Assembly (NCBI GenBank): GCA_021613535.1
Contig: CP075494.1
Span: 12,710,001-12,774,000, forward strand
Direction: 5' to 3'
Source: Adineta vaga
Taxonomy: Eukaryota > Rotifera
DNA: 64,000 bases
A model generated the notes under the pieces. It saw nothing but the letters and a program-made list of their open reading frames with translations. It searched no databases and was not told where the DNA came from. Positions within the stretch are counted from its first letter, which is position 1, and each line of letters begins with the position of its first letter. This document shows positions 1-10,260 of the stretch, piece after piece. The translations under genes and the position numbers were made by a program.

Positions 1-626
1 GTCTTGTGTTCTTTCGCTCATTTTAATGTTCGCTCGATGGTGAATGAAATGGAGACGAGAGAAAGGTGTACATATATTTAAAAGAGGAGAAAGGCAAAGA
101 AGAAGAAAAAGAGGTAAGAACACACATCTATACATCAGGGAACAAACGGGTATGAAGCGGGAAAAACGAACCTTACTACTACTACTACAACGAATGTCTC
201 TTGTCCGTTCAATGAAGGTATACAAAGTAAATAGAAGAGAAAAAAGAAAAGAACGCGATGCAATGAAAATTTCAATAGAAGTACGCTCGCCTTTATGTAG
301 ACACATACATTTATATATATATATATATATATATGTAGACGAGAAAAAAAGGGAACAGAACGAATGCTCGAGAGTTAAAGTCACCCTCAACTACGCTATC
401 TCTCTTTTTTCTTTTTTCGGTCTACACATACACCGAAATGTGAAAGAGCATTTCGACGATAGCAAGTTGATGAAAAAAGGGTAACAATCTTATTCTGTGC
501 TTTATCTTTTCGAACGGATCTCTTAATGGAAAATCTTTTCAATTAAAAATTATGCGCATTAGAGTGTTTTTTTTTCGCCAAATTGGAAAACAACTGTTAC
601 ATATTTTAGATAGAAAAGGACTAATT
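1..626. other. Upstream flank without a supported gene
   Basis: I see no convincing coding region here. The stretch is purine-rich and AT-rich, has a (TA)n run near 311-334, and presumably holds the promoter and 5' leader of the zinc-finger gene that begins at 627. A 146-codon open frame at 44-484 is low-complexity (Lys/Arg/Glu-rich and a Tyr-Ile repeat made by the TA run) and is not credible as a protein. Confidence 0.6.
311..334. repeat. (TA)n microsatellite
   Basis: An uninterrupted run of alternating T and A about 24 bases long, upstream of the first gene. Confidence 0.9.
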
Positions 627-3139
627 ATGAATCCATTGGATATTCAACAGCAGTTAGCCGATCAACGCCGTGGTCGATATGTACGTGTGAGTGATGTTGA
701 CCGACGACTATTAATTGATACGTATAAGAAAGGCGAAGATTTTATAGCTCTGGCAAAAAAACTCAATATCAAACGATCAACAGGTAGGAATGACAAACGC
801 AATGATTCTTTTAGTACTTATACTTTGTGATTCACATATAACATATGTTTTTTCCGATGACAAATGAGTCATAGATGATGTCAAAATAACATATGATTTT
901 ATTTTTAGCACGAAGTATACTTCGAACATATATTGATGAGGGTCGTGTATCGGCTAAACAACGTGCTGGTACACGTCTACGTTTTATAACTGAAGAAGAA
1001 GCTGAAATGATACGAGAAATGAAACGTCGCCATCCATTAATCACAATTGGTCAAATACAAATGCGTTTACAACGTACATCAAATCGTGTATTAAGTAAAG
1101 CATCTATATCACGTATATTAACAAATAGTATTCGTTTGGGTAAACGTGCAAAACGTTCAGTTGATGGTGAAGATGATGCTGATGGAATGAATGAATCAAT
1201 GGTTAATGGTAATGATGAATTGATGCAATTATCATCCGATGAAAATACAGGTGGAGCAATCTTTATTGATGATACAAATGATGATGAAGATGATGATGAT
1301 GGAATGATGGAAAATAATTCATCAATGAATAATCTTGATGATTTTCAACGTTTTATGTTAAGAAAAACAAGTGTCAATGGTGAAGATTCCATAGTGAATG
1401 AGAATTTAGAACAATATGATGATAATGGTTATCCTACAGGTTATCCTCAATATGGTAGTGAAGAAGATGAAGATGAAGTAAATTATTTGAAATAGGAAAA
1501 AGAAAAAGAAGTTATTATTTCATTATTTATTTAGTTATCTGATGAAAATGAAACGACAACACCAGTTGATCTTCGATCTGAAATCACTTCAACACCATCT
1601 GTTGTAAATGCAAGTACTCCAATTTTAAATGAAAATGGTTGTTGGAATTTAAGTGCCAATTCTGTTAAATCTGAACCTGTTTGTGTATTTGTTAATCGAA
1701 ATTATGATGAAAATTCTTCTGATAGTGAACATCTTCAAGAACAACCATTAACTATTGACGAAGACTCAACTAAAACTTCGACAAATAATCTACCAACGTA
1801 ATTAATATTTTAATAACGAAAGAAAACGATTGTTTTTACAAATTATTATTTTTTTAGACTTCCGACTTCGCATTCAGCAGGTTATCGACGTGGAAAAATT
1901 TGTCCAATATGCAATGAAACAAACTTTTCACGTCTATCTCATCATCTTGCTATGACACATAATCTTTCTCGACCAGAAATTCTCACTTTACTCGCTTATA
2001 CTGATCAAAATAATAATAATAATTCTTCATTAGCAAGTGTTAGTGAAAGTTCACCAACAAATACACCATCAAATGCACCAGATAAAAGTCCACAACAAAC
2101 ACCAATTAGTATTAATACCAATAATCAGCAGATAACATGTCCATCATCACCAATCAATGAATCAGATAATAATCAACAAACATCATTGACAACAACAACA
2201 ACAGCAGCAGCAATACATTCAGTCGCAGGAGATCAACAATCATCAAATTATTTACCAATTGATGGAAAAAAACGTTTATTATGTCCACGATGTGATACAT
2301 GGGTTTTAAATTTAACTGATCATTTAATAAAAAAACATCATTTAATATCTAAACAAGAACGTCTACCATTTTTACGCTTAGCACGTAATCGTTATGCAAC
2401 ACCATCTTCGACACCAACTACCAATGGTAATGAAGATAAAACAACAACTAATTCATTTTTAATTAGTCCAGATCATTCGTCACCAAATACAAATCAATCG
2501 AATGATCAACAATCAGCTCTTCAAAATGCAGCAAATCGAAAATATCAAAATATTGTTAAAAAATATCGTAAAAAATTCTTAGGTTCAATGCATCCTCCAT
2601 CATCGAATCATTCGGCAACATCATCATTGAATAATTCTCATTCATCAAATACTTCAATAGAAAAATCACTTACACTTTCATCATTTGATCATACAAATCT
2701 TTCCTTACCAACACATGAATTAACATCAAGCAATGGAACTGTAAATCCAAATCTATTAACAATGAACAGTATTCAATCCTTATTAACCAATGGTTCATCA
2801 AATCCATGTAAACAAGAAAAATTCAAATTTCCATCACTTAATGAAAATTTCTCTACACGAACTTTTTCGGCTATTAAATCATCGGGAAATAATACGAATA
2901 TCAAAGATCAACAACAGGTAAATTGTGAATTTTTGTCATTGAAAGTTTTTTCAATTGATGTTCTGTTTTAGTTATCAACGAATCAAAAATTTGAACAACG
3001 TTTAACTGTATTTCGTCAACAATTTGCTGTGACATTAGCAATGCAAAATTCTTTAATGCAACAAATGGAATTATTACAACGAAGTTTTGTTTGTATTGAG
3101 GATGAATGGAATGATATGAAAAAACAAATTGTTTCATAA
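627..3139 (+). CDS. Bipartite HTH (Tc1 transposase/Paired-like) plus zinc-finger protein
   Basis: Predicted 738-aa nuclear DNA-binding protein. Exons: 627-783, 909-1477, 1535-1797, 1858-2917, 2972-3139. All introns are GT-AG and 54-125 nt long. Residues ~20-62 form a helix-turn-helix of the kind in Tc1/mariner transposases and Paired domains (IALAKKLNIKRSTARSILR). A basic linker (KQRAGTRLRF) and a second HTH (~80-130, ending SKASISRILTNS) follow. Next come an acidic Asp/Glu-rich stretch, a C2H2-like finger (CPICNETNFSRLSHHLAMTH, ~340-360), a second one (CPRCDTWVLNLTDHLIKKH, ~471-490), long Ser/Asn/Gln-rich linkers and a Gln-rich helical C-terminus. No transposase catalytic (DDE) domain is present, so I infer a domesticated DNA-binding module used for regulation. 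I chose the ATG at 627; an in-frame ATG at 552 would add 25 residues that look like leader sequence. Target genes are unknown. Confidence 0.82.
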
Positions 3140-4267
3140 ATGTATTGATAAATGTATGTTTTCTTCTTCTTCTTCTTCTTCTTCTCTCAGATCAGATATT
3201 ACCGTTTTTTCTTTTGTTGATACGAAAAAAAAAGATAAACGCATATGTTTTTGTTTTTCTGTTTGTTTTATTCTATTCCTTCCAAGAAGCTGATGAAAAT
3301 GATGGCGTGCTACAAAGAATTCATTGTTTGTTTTTTTGTACATAAATTTACACACAAAACGTTTTCTTTTTCTTTGTTTCTGTTTGAGCAGTAGTTCATT
3401 TTTCTTCCTTTTTTTTGGTGCTTGAACATTCCTTTTTACTGTTATTTGTTACTTCATCTTCTGATATAATTCCAGAACGCATATCTGTAATGAATGACAG
3501 TGTCTGTTTGCATCAATGGTCGTTTGTTTTTTCTTCTCTTTTTCCAAGCTTCTATCAGTACATCACATTGTTTTGTGTTCCGCTCATTTTTAGTCGATTT
3601 TTTTTTGTTTCGATGATTTCTTCTTTTGATGACAAAATGATGTGTGAACTCTAGATCTATCGATTTTCTTCTCTCTTTCTCTCAGAATAGAATATCGCAA
3701 CAATCGATGATTAGAATTATTCTATGTGTAGCTATGTGTGTATGAAACATTTTGTTCACCTTTTTTTTTAAATATTTATCTGTCATTTTAAGAGCATCTC
3801 GGATGCTTTTTTTGTTTTTCTTTTCTTCGCGTTTTACAATCTTTTCTTTGTTTTTTTTTTGAATAATAATAGAAACAAACAGATAAGAATCATTTAAACA
3901 ACGTAAAAACATCTCATACTTGCAAATTTTCAATGGATTGATTGATTAATCAAAAAAGAGAACAGATAAAATCTTTTGGAAATGAAAACTTTTGATTTTC
4001 TTCTTTCCTTCATACATCACCGTGAAATGACTATCGAACAAATGATATTCATGATAGAAAAATATCGACTATATATATATCATCGTGAACCGTATAATTA
4101 ACATCAAATTGCTTACTGTCATTTAGGAAAGATTTTTTTTTAACTAGATGGTTATCTTCAAAACTATCATATAGCAGAGAAAATATTTTTATTAGTAAGA
4201 AATGAAGTCATTCATAGCTTTCATTTTTATTGTTTTTAAAAATCGATTATTCAATTCTTTGTAGGCA
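3140..4267. other. Intergenic region between convergent genes
   Basis: About 1.1 kb of T-rich, low-complexity sequence between the zinc-finger gene and the NHL-repeat gene, which converge here. Open frames on both strands are poly-Phe/Leu or poly-Lys and carry no protein signature. It should contain both 3' UTRs. Confidence 0.6.
3161..3186. repeat. (TTC)n microsatellite
   Basis: About eight TTC/CTT units in a row just downstream of the stop codon of the zinc-finger gene. Confidence 0.9.
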
Positions 4268-5611
4268 TCAAAACAATTTTATTGTCATTGCAATTACGAA
4301 TAATATTGTGAATAAATCCGTTGGTAATCTATAAGAAGATTATTATATTTGCATAATAATAAATAATGATCAGTAGGATACTTACCGGCGTATTGATGAA
4401 CTTACTAAATACATAGAGAAAATAGATTGAATAGATGTGAAGAAAGAAAAAGAATAGAATAGACAAAACTTACCTGTCGATGTCGATGGACCACTGCAAG
4501 GTTGATTATCAATCAAAGCAAAAAATTGTATACGATGATTCCAAGCTTCACATACATAAAGATTTCCATCTTTGTCGAAATCCAAATCAGTTGGATGATA
4601 GAACTGATTTTTTCCACTACCTTGTCCTAAAATGTAAATAATTCATTTGCAAAAAAAAAAACTGTGAATATCCCGATCTTATTCTACATACCATTACCAC
4701 CAGCAATTGTTTCACCTTCGGTTGCACCATGTTTCCAGCGCTGAATTCGATTGTTCATTAGATCAACTACATAAAGAGTTTTGGTTTCTTCATCAAAACG
4801 TAAACCATACGGTCTCTCTAAAGATTTTGCATCTGATCCAGGATCTCCATCACTTGAACCAGCAACAGTAACACCTTCTTGCGCACCTTTTGGCCATTTT
4901 TGAATACGATGATTTGTAAGATCTGCTATATATAATGCACTAGTAGTCTTATCAACAACGATTCCTTCGGGTTCACTCAAATGATCAGCTCTTGGATCTT
5001 TCGTATCTGCTTCACCAGCGACGACGGTTGTTATATTTGTTGAACGTGACCATTTTAGTATACGATTTCGATTATGTTCTGTCATATACACATTTTTCTC
5101 TCCATCTAACCATACTCCTGTGCAACCTGCACAATAATCACCAATTGGAATACCATGTGTAGCACCTTTGATCCATTTTTCTACACGATTCGCACCATTC
5201 ATTGCAATATAAATACTCGGATTAGTCTCATTATCATCATCGACATAGATTTTAAAACCTTGATTTAAATGTGGTAATAAAGTAGTACCAGTTGTAGTTG
5301 ATCGATCAAGAGGAAAGACTTGAATACGTCCATTGTATGAATCAGATACATAAAGAAGTTTAGTTTTATCATGAACAAAAATTCCTTGAGGATATGAAAG
5401 TTGTCTTGGAGTATTTCCAGATACTCCATTACCAGCTACAGTAATTCCATTCGTGTTCCATTTTGCACAAGGACTAATAGTGATTGAGAACACACAAGAG
5501 ACACAACACAAAACTGCAACTGTAATATAAATAGATGATTGCTTTTTTTCGTTGAGAAGATATTATTCTAATTAACTTACAGTAAGAGTGTATAGCAATC
5601 TGCATCTTCAT
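4268..5611 (-). CDS. Secreted NHL-repeat beta-propeller protein, probably GPI-anchored
   Basis: Predicted 363-aa extracellular protein. Exons in coding order: 5611-5581, 5519-4692, 4626-4474, 4404-4386, 4328-4268. It starts with a hydrophobic signal peptide (MKMQIAIHSYFAVLCCVSCV). NHL repeats follow, each with the pattern 'P.G..(V)D....LYVSD..N.RIQ...', for example LYVSDSYNGRIQVF, LYIADLTNHRIQKW, LYVVDLMNNRIQRW and LYVCEAWNHRIQFF. NHL repeats build a beta-propeller that usually binds protein or RNA; with a signal peptide this one is likely extracellular. After the propeller come a Cys-Ser-Gly-Pro/Ser-Thr linker and a C-terminal hydrophobic stretch (LFTILFVIAMTIKLF) ending at the stop, typical of a GPI-anchor signal or tail anchor. 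A 19-nt microexon lies in the linker. The ligand cannot be inferred. Confidence 0.85.
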
Positions 5612-6404
5612 TGATGACAAATAAAGAATAACATGTGAAACATGAAGAGAAATGATAAAATAATTGAGTCAAACATGATAAGCTATGATATAAAATTGAC
5701 TTGTTACTATTACAAGCAAAATTTCTTATCAATTGTTTCATTTCAAACATAGAAAAAATCTTCTTATTTTCATATACAAAGTAGTTGAATTTGTTGATGA
5801 TGACTTTGACAATTTCGATCAATAGATCAGTGCAATAATTGTAAAATTTTCTTTCATATTATCGTCTCAATGTCACAATACATTACATAAAAGTTTTGTT
5901 GTTTGTTGAACAGTCATTTCCTAGCGGAAACTTCTGTTTCAATAATAAATTTTAATTATAATTTCAAATCATATTTCTTCATAATACAGATGAAAGAAAA
6001 TAGTCTACTATGATCATAAACAAGAAGAATAATTGAATATTAATTTCATTTGACTGACTTCATTCTATTCATTTCGATCATCAATGTAAACCGCCCATTG
6101 TAACGAAATATTGAGTGTCAGTCATTCTATTGATATGAAAGTTCAATGGTTTAATCAAATAGTAGAGAAACATTGCGAATAATACAAAAGAAAAAAACTG
6201 CATAGATAAGACTTTTTTATTTACTTATCAAGTATAATTCGTTTGATTCATAGCGCACTCTGTACGGCATAAAGAATTTTTCTTGTATTGTTGCTGCTGC
6301 TGTTGTTGTTGTTGTCCTGACAGCATTATAATAATGGCAACATTATTTTTTCGAAAATTGAGATTAAAAAGCTCGCTTAACATAGTTTACACCTTAATCT
6401 AACC
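5612..6404. other. Divergent intergenic region (NHL gene / CFAP96)
   Basis: About 0.8 kb separating the start codons of two divergently transcribed genes, so it should hold both promoters. An 81-codon open frame at 5577-5822 on the minus strand overlaps the first exon of the NHL gene in another frame and is not supported. Near 6289-6315 there is a CTG/TTG-rich microsatellite. An ATGGCAAC element at 6334-6341 resembles half of an RFX X-box. Confidence 0.55.
6289..6315. repeat. TTG/CTG trinucleotide repeat
   Basis: A short run of TTG and CTG triplets about 90 bp upstream of the CFAP96 start codon. Confidence 0.8.
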
Positions 6405-7699
6405 ATGGCATCAACAAAAGATGATATGGATCGTGTGGGTCTTTTCAAAGAAATGGAATATGTTACAATTAAAGACCCATATAGAGAAGCTTCGAAAAGT
6501 AGTTTTCTATTATTCATTGTTAGTATTATATTTTGTACGGTTTGTTTTTTCAATAGTTAATTTTAATGAAGCTGCATACAAAAATAAACAGATGATGAGT
6601 AAATGTTCGAAGGAACGATCAACAGGATCATTGGCTGGATATTTTGACACGGAATTTAAACCTTTACGTGCTTCATATATTGATCCGATGTCAATGCGTC
6701 GACAAGCTCGTATTGAAGAAAAGAAAAGAAATATCGTCACAAGACCATTTGTTACCATGTCTAGAGCTAAAGATCCGTATGTTAAACAGACTTTTGAACA
6801 CATATAAGTATTGTTTTTCAGTGAAGGATTGGGTTCATTTTTTGGAACATTTGGTGGTCCAATAAAGGATCTCGATCCAACAAAGGCAAAATATCGTGAT
6901 CAACCAAAACCTTCTGCTGAAAAATCGAACTTCAAAACGAATCCATCAAAGAAAGGAACTGGTTATGGGTAGATATACTCAAAAAAGCATTATCGTCAAA
7001 TTCTACACATTTCTTTCTTAGTTATCCACATTTATGTTTGAGTAAAGATCCTTCATATGCTTACAAGGATAAAACAGATGATTACAATGCATCATTTGAA
7101 TCGCAACGAGTAAAATTTAAATAACATTCGAATTCAATAGTATTATTTGATTATTTGAATAATTTAGAAAGATTTTTCTCATCATAAGGCATCGATGAAA
7201 GCCGGTGTCTTTAAATTAAATATGCATCCTAAAGAATACTTTGATCGTAATCCATTTCGCGAAGAAGGTAAAGGTGGAAAGAGACATAGTGAAGAAAAAG
7301 AACGTTCAAGATCAGCACCATCAGATAAAAAACCATTCAAATACAGTTCACCTGGCAAATCGGTAAGTTTCTTTTTACTAATTATAGAAAAAATCATCTT
7401 TTAATCAATCGAAATCTTTCTAGCTTGGCGGAAATAAAGATGGTTGTTTTGATAGATTTCCAAAACGAAGTGAAAAAGATCCATATGTGGTTAGTTCAGT
7501 CGATGCACCAGTAAAGAATGTTATTAATAAACAAGGAAAAACATTTTTTCCAAATAAATATCCAAAACCTCGACCAAGTGATTCGATAATAAATCGATAT
7601 GTTACTTTACATGTTACACAACAAAATTATAAACAAGCATCATCAAGTTTTGCCGGATTTCAACCACCACCAATTCGACAACATATTTCAGCTCATTAA
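6405..7699 (+). CDS. CFAP96: Cilia- and flagella-associated protein 96 (CFAP96/C4orf47-like)
   Basis: Predicted 339-aa protein, close to the ~310 aa of vertebrate CFAP96. Exons: 6405-6498, 6557-6776, 6822-6968, 7022-7109, 7168-7362, 7424-7699. Hallmarks of the family are visible in order: KDDMDRVGLFKEMEYVTIKD at the N-terminus, an AGYFD-like SLAGYFDTEF, a Gly-rich GLGSFFGTFGGP, GTGYGYPHLCLSKDPS, and FKLNMHPKEYFDRNPF in the second half. Lys/Pro-rich segments lie between them. CFAP96 is a small axoneme/centrosome-associated protein of unknown biochemical role. The acceptor at 7167 was chosen over a later AG because it restores the conserved DF.....K..FKLN spacing. Start codon: the ATG gives the family N-terminus MASTKDDMDRVG. 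I am confident of the family. Confidence 0.93.
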
Positions 7700-8083
7700 A
7701 TCATTTATAACGAATATATTTTGTTTTTTATCATTGATCTTTTGATTTTCTTTCCAAATATATATTTATCAACAATTCAATCTCTACATAAGAATGCTAT
7801 GTTTGTTAAAAGACAATGAAATCCTATCTATTTTGTATTGGTAGGTAGTTTAATCATATTCTGAAAAAAATGTATTAACTTTACATTGAATAGTGAAACT
7901 TTTACACGCGGCAAAAACATTCTATTTCTATAGGTTACAAAGTTATTTAAGAGTTTGTATTTCCTTTCGTAGATAGTTAAAAGATCACTAAACAACTTCA
8001 CTGGATTATAATGACTAAATATATCTCTCGCTCTTCTCTAATAAAAAAACACAAAACTATTTAAAAAAAAACGATTATAATTA
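7700..8083. other. 3' intergenic region between CFAP96 and guanylate kinase
   Basis: About 380 bp between two convergent genes. AT-rich, no open frame of note and no repeat; it should contain both 3' UTRs. Confidence 0.6.
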
Positions 8084-9072
8084 TTATTTCTTCTGTTGTT
8101 TCAGAGCTGTTTCAATATCCTAAAACATAAATATTCGTATTCGCTTTCTTCAATCATGAAATCTCTTACTTTATGAAGAATTCCTTTCAAATCTTTATAA
8201 GCTGCATCAAGTTTGTCATTTAATATGATATGATCGTAAACACCGGGTTGTTTACTAAATTCCATCGATTCTTTCGATTCTTTCAAACGTTTTTCAATTG
8301 CACTTTCTGAATCGGTTTGACGATCACGTAAACGTTTCTCCAGAATTTCGTAACTTGGTGGACTTATGTAGATAAATACTGCTTGAAGATCACTTTTTCG
8401 AATACTTTTTACACCTTGCATATCAACATCTAATACACAGATACGACCAGTTTTTGCGACATCTTCTACTGCTTTCTTGCTAAACATATGAGAATACAAA
8501 AATATTTGTGAGATCAATGATGAATCGGTTATGTAACCTGGTTCCATAATGATTGGATGAATATTCTGTTGTTTCTAGAAATTCGCCGTTAGCAATCATT
8601 TTTTCCATTTGATTTCGTGATACAAAATAATATTCTAGAGAATCAATCTGAAAATTACTTTATCTATGGAAACTATATTGTATACCTCGACCATTTTGTT
8701 CTCTCGGTCGAGGTGTTCGTGTCGTATCTAGCGAGTAAAAAAAACATACATAGATAGATAATATTTTTACCTATACAAACAGAACGTACGAGATACACTG
8801 AAAGTAAATACAGATGGATATTCTTTGAATAATTGATGGATTAAGGTACTTTTACCAGATCTAAAGAATAGTTTATTAGAAACAAGTTCTAAATTTAATA
8901 ATATTCTTCGATTAAGAGACGATACAAAACACACCCGCTCGGACCAGATACAACAATGGCACGAGGTTGGATGACTGTTTTAGTAGCAAGTGTTCGAATT
9001 CCTATTCTAATAGACGAACAAGACAAATTATCTATCATTTAAAGACTAATTTTACCGTAAGAAACTATACAT
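8084..9072 (-). CDS. GUK1: Guanylate kinase (GMP kinase)
   Basis: Predicted 214-aa enzyme converting GMP + ATP to GDP + ADP in purine nucleotide metabolism. Exons in coding order: 9072-9056, 9006-8935, 8860-8790, 8727-8686, 8634-8538, 8479-8170, 8119-8084. The P-loop GPSGSGKST is split between the second and third exons. The GMP-binding lid follows: SVSHTTRTPRP, EYYFVSRNQMEKMI, GEFLE and a Tyr-Gly pair (NHYGT). Then come the VLDVDMQGVKSI strand and the RLRDRQTDSESAIEKRL region. The short N-terminus (MYSFLRIGIRTLATK) is basic and Ser/Thr/Leu-rich, possibly a mitochondrial targeting peptide or simply a leader. Reading straight through the introns near 8537 and 8169 gives a plausible but wrong tail; the spliced ends match the family. 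Length fits GUK1 (~198 aa) plus the leader. Confidence 0.95.
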
Positions 9073-9461
9073 GATATACTTGTTTTTTTTCCGAAGTATA
9101 ATGTCTTTGTTATTACAAATGAATAATCTGAAAAATATGAATAATATTTATGTAGAAAAACTTCTTTAGAAGACGAGCAAGATTAAAAAACTCTATTTCA
9201 TTCATCGTTCATACTAATGAGATAGAATAGTGTTTTTGATTTGATGATTATAGTACGAGTTAGACCGATGACTTTCGACTGTTGTTCATAAATGAGAATG
9301 ATTTTGATAATTAAGAAATAAGACACATGTCCGCATCAATCATATAATAGTTTTATTTTGTTTGTATATGTTCCTTTCTTTTTTATAATAAGCAAAACAA
9401 ATGAAAAAAAAAGAACAATACAATGAGACAGTCACAAGAAGCATGATAGAATATACATATA
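9073..9461. other. Intergenic region between BUD31 and guanylate kinase
   Basis: About 390 bp of AT-rich sequence between two genes on the minus strand. No open frame or repeat is supported. It holds the BUD31 3' UTR and the GUK1 5' region. Confidence 0.55.
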
Positions 9462-10017
9462 TTAACCTGAACAACCTCGACAGCCACAGTGAACACATTC
9501 AACAACTTTTCCTTCTTCTAATTTCTCTTTTGGTACACGACAAATACATTTTTTATTGAAATTTGTATCACGCGGTTGAATGCAACGAAGACAACAAAGA
9601 TTTTCATAACCTTGTTTTTTCCATTGGGCTGAAAAGAAAAATCAATACATTTATCCGTACAATATTCTCATTGATTAGAGTACAATACGTACCAATTAAA
9701 TTTTTGTCACCAATTGATTGTTTTATACAGTAATCATACAATTCTTTACTGATCGTTTTACGTTTATAATACAGATCATAGAGATAACGTGATTTCTGAT
9801 GATGAATTTTAAAAATTGGCCATAAAGTTTCAACTTTACGTTTACCTTCATGTGGTGCTAATTCAGCTTCTCGCATTTTAGCTTCAATTTCATCCAATGT
9901 TGGTTCAATTAAATCCCTAAAATATAATTCATTTTCTATCGAAATATCATTTTCTTTTGTAGATAAAACTTACCATCCATCTGGAGGTGGTTTTGTTCCT
10001 TTTCGTACTTTGACCAT
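9462..10017 (-). CDS. BUD31: BUD31/G10 pre-mRNA splicing factor
   Basis: Predicted 144 aa, exactly the length of the human protein. Exons in coding order: 10017-9974, 9916-9693, 9628-9462. The protein is nearly canonical: [20 protein letters not shown] at the start, then [39 protein letters not shown], and a Cys-rich C-terminal half ([43 protein letters not shown]). BUD31 is a zinc-binding component of the activated spliceosome (NineTeen-associated/B-act complex). It is among the most conserved eukaryotic proteins and gives a clean control for the splice rules used in this window. It lies between an FG nucleoporin and guanylate kinase, all on the minus strand, with 240-390 bp between genes. 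Confidence 0.98.
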
Positions 10018-10260
10018 TTTGAATGATTTCAATAAAATTATCTAGAAGACAAATTAAAAAATCATTATTTTGGTTTTATTTTATTAATTTCACGGTTTTC
10101 TGTTCTTTTCGGTACTCTCGAAGAAAAAGCAACATTATTACATTCTTGTTTATCCAACTAACATACATATGAGAGAAACAAAGAACGAAAACAAGCACAC
10201 ACAAGCACACGCGAAAAAGCATAATAATCAACAATATTGTTTGAAGAATGAAGTATGTTC

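Noticed and set aside
44-484. 146-codon open frame on the plus strand
   Set aside because: Low-complexity Lys/Arg/Glu-rich sequence plus a Tyr-Ile run encoded by a TA microsatellite; no domain, and codon pattern unlike the neighbouring genes.
5577-5822. 81-codon minus-strand open frame upstream of the NHL gene
   Set aside because: It ends at the donor of the NHL first exon in a different frame; the NHL signal peptide frame explains the exon better.
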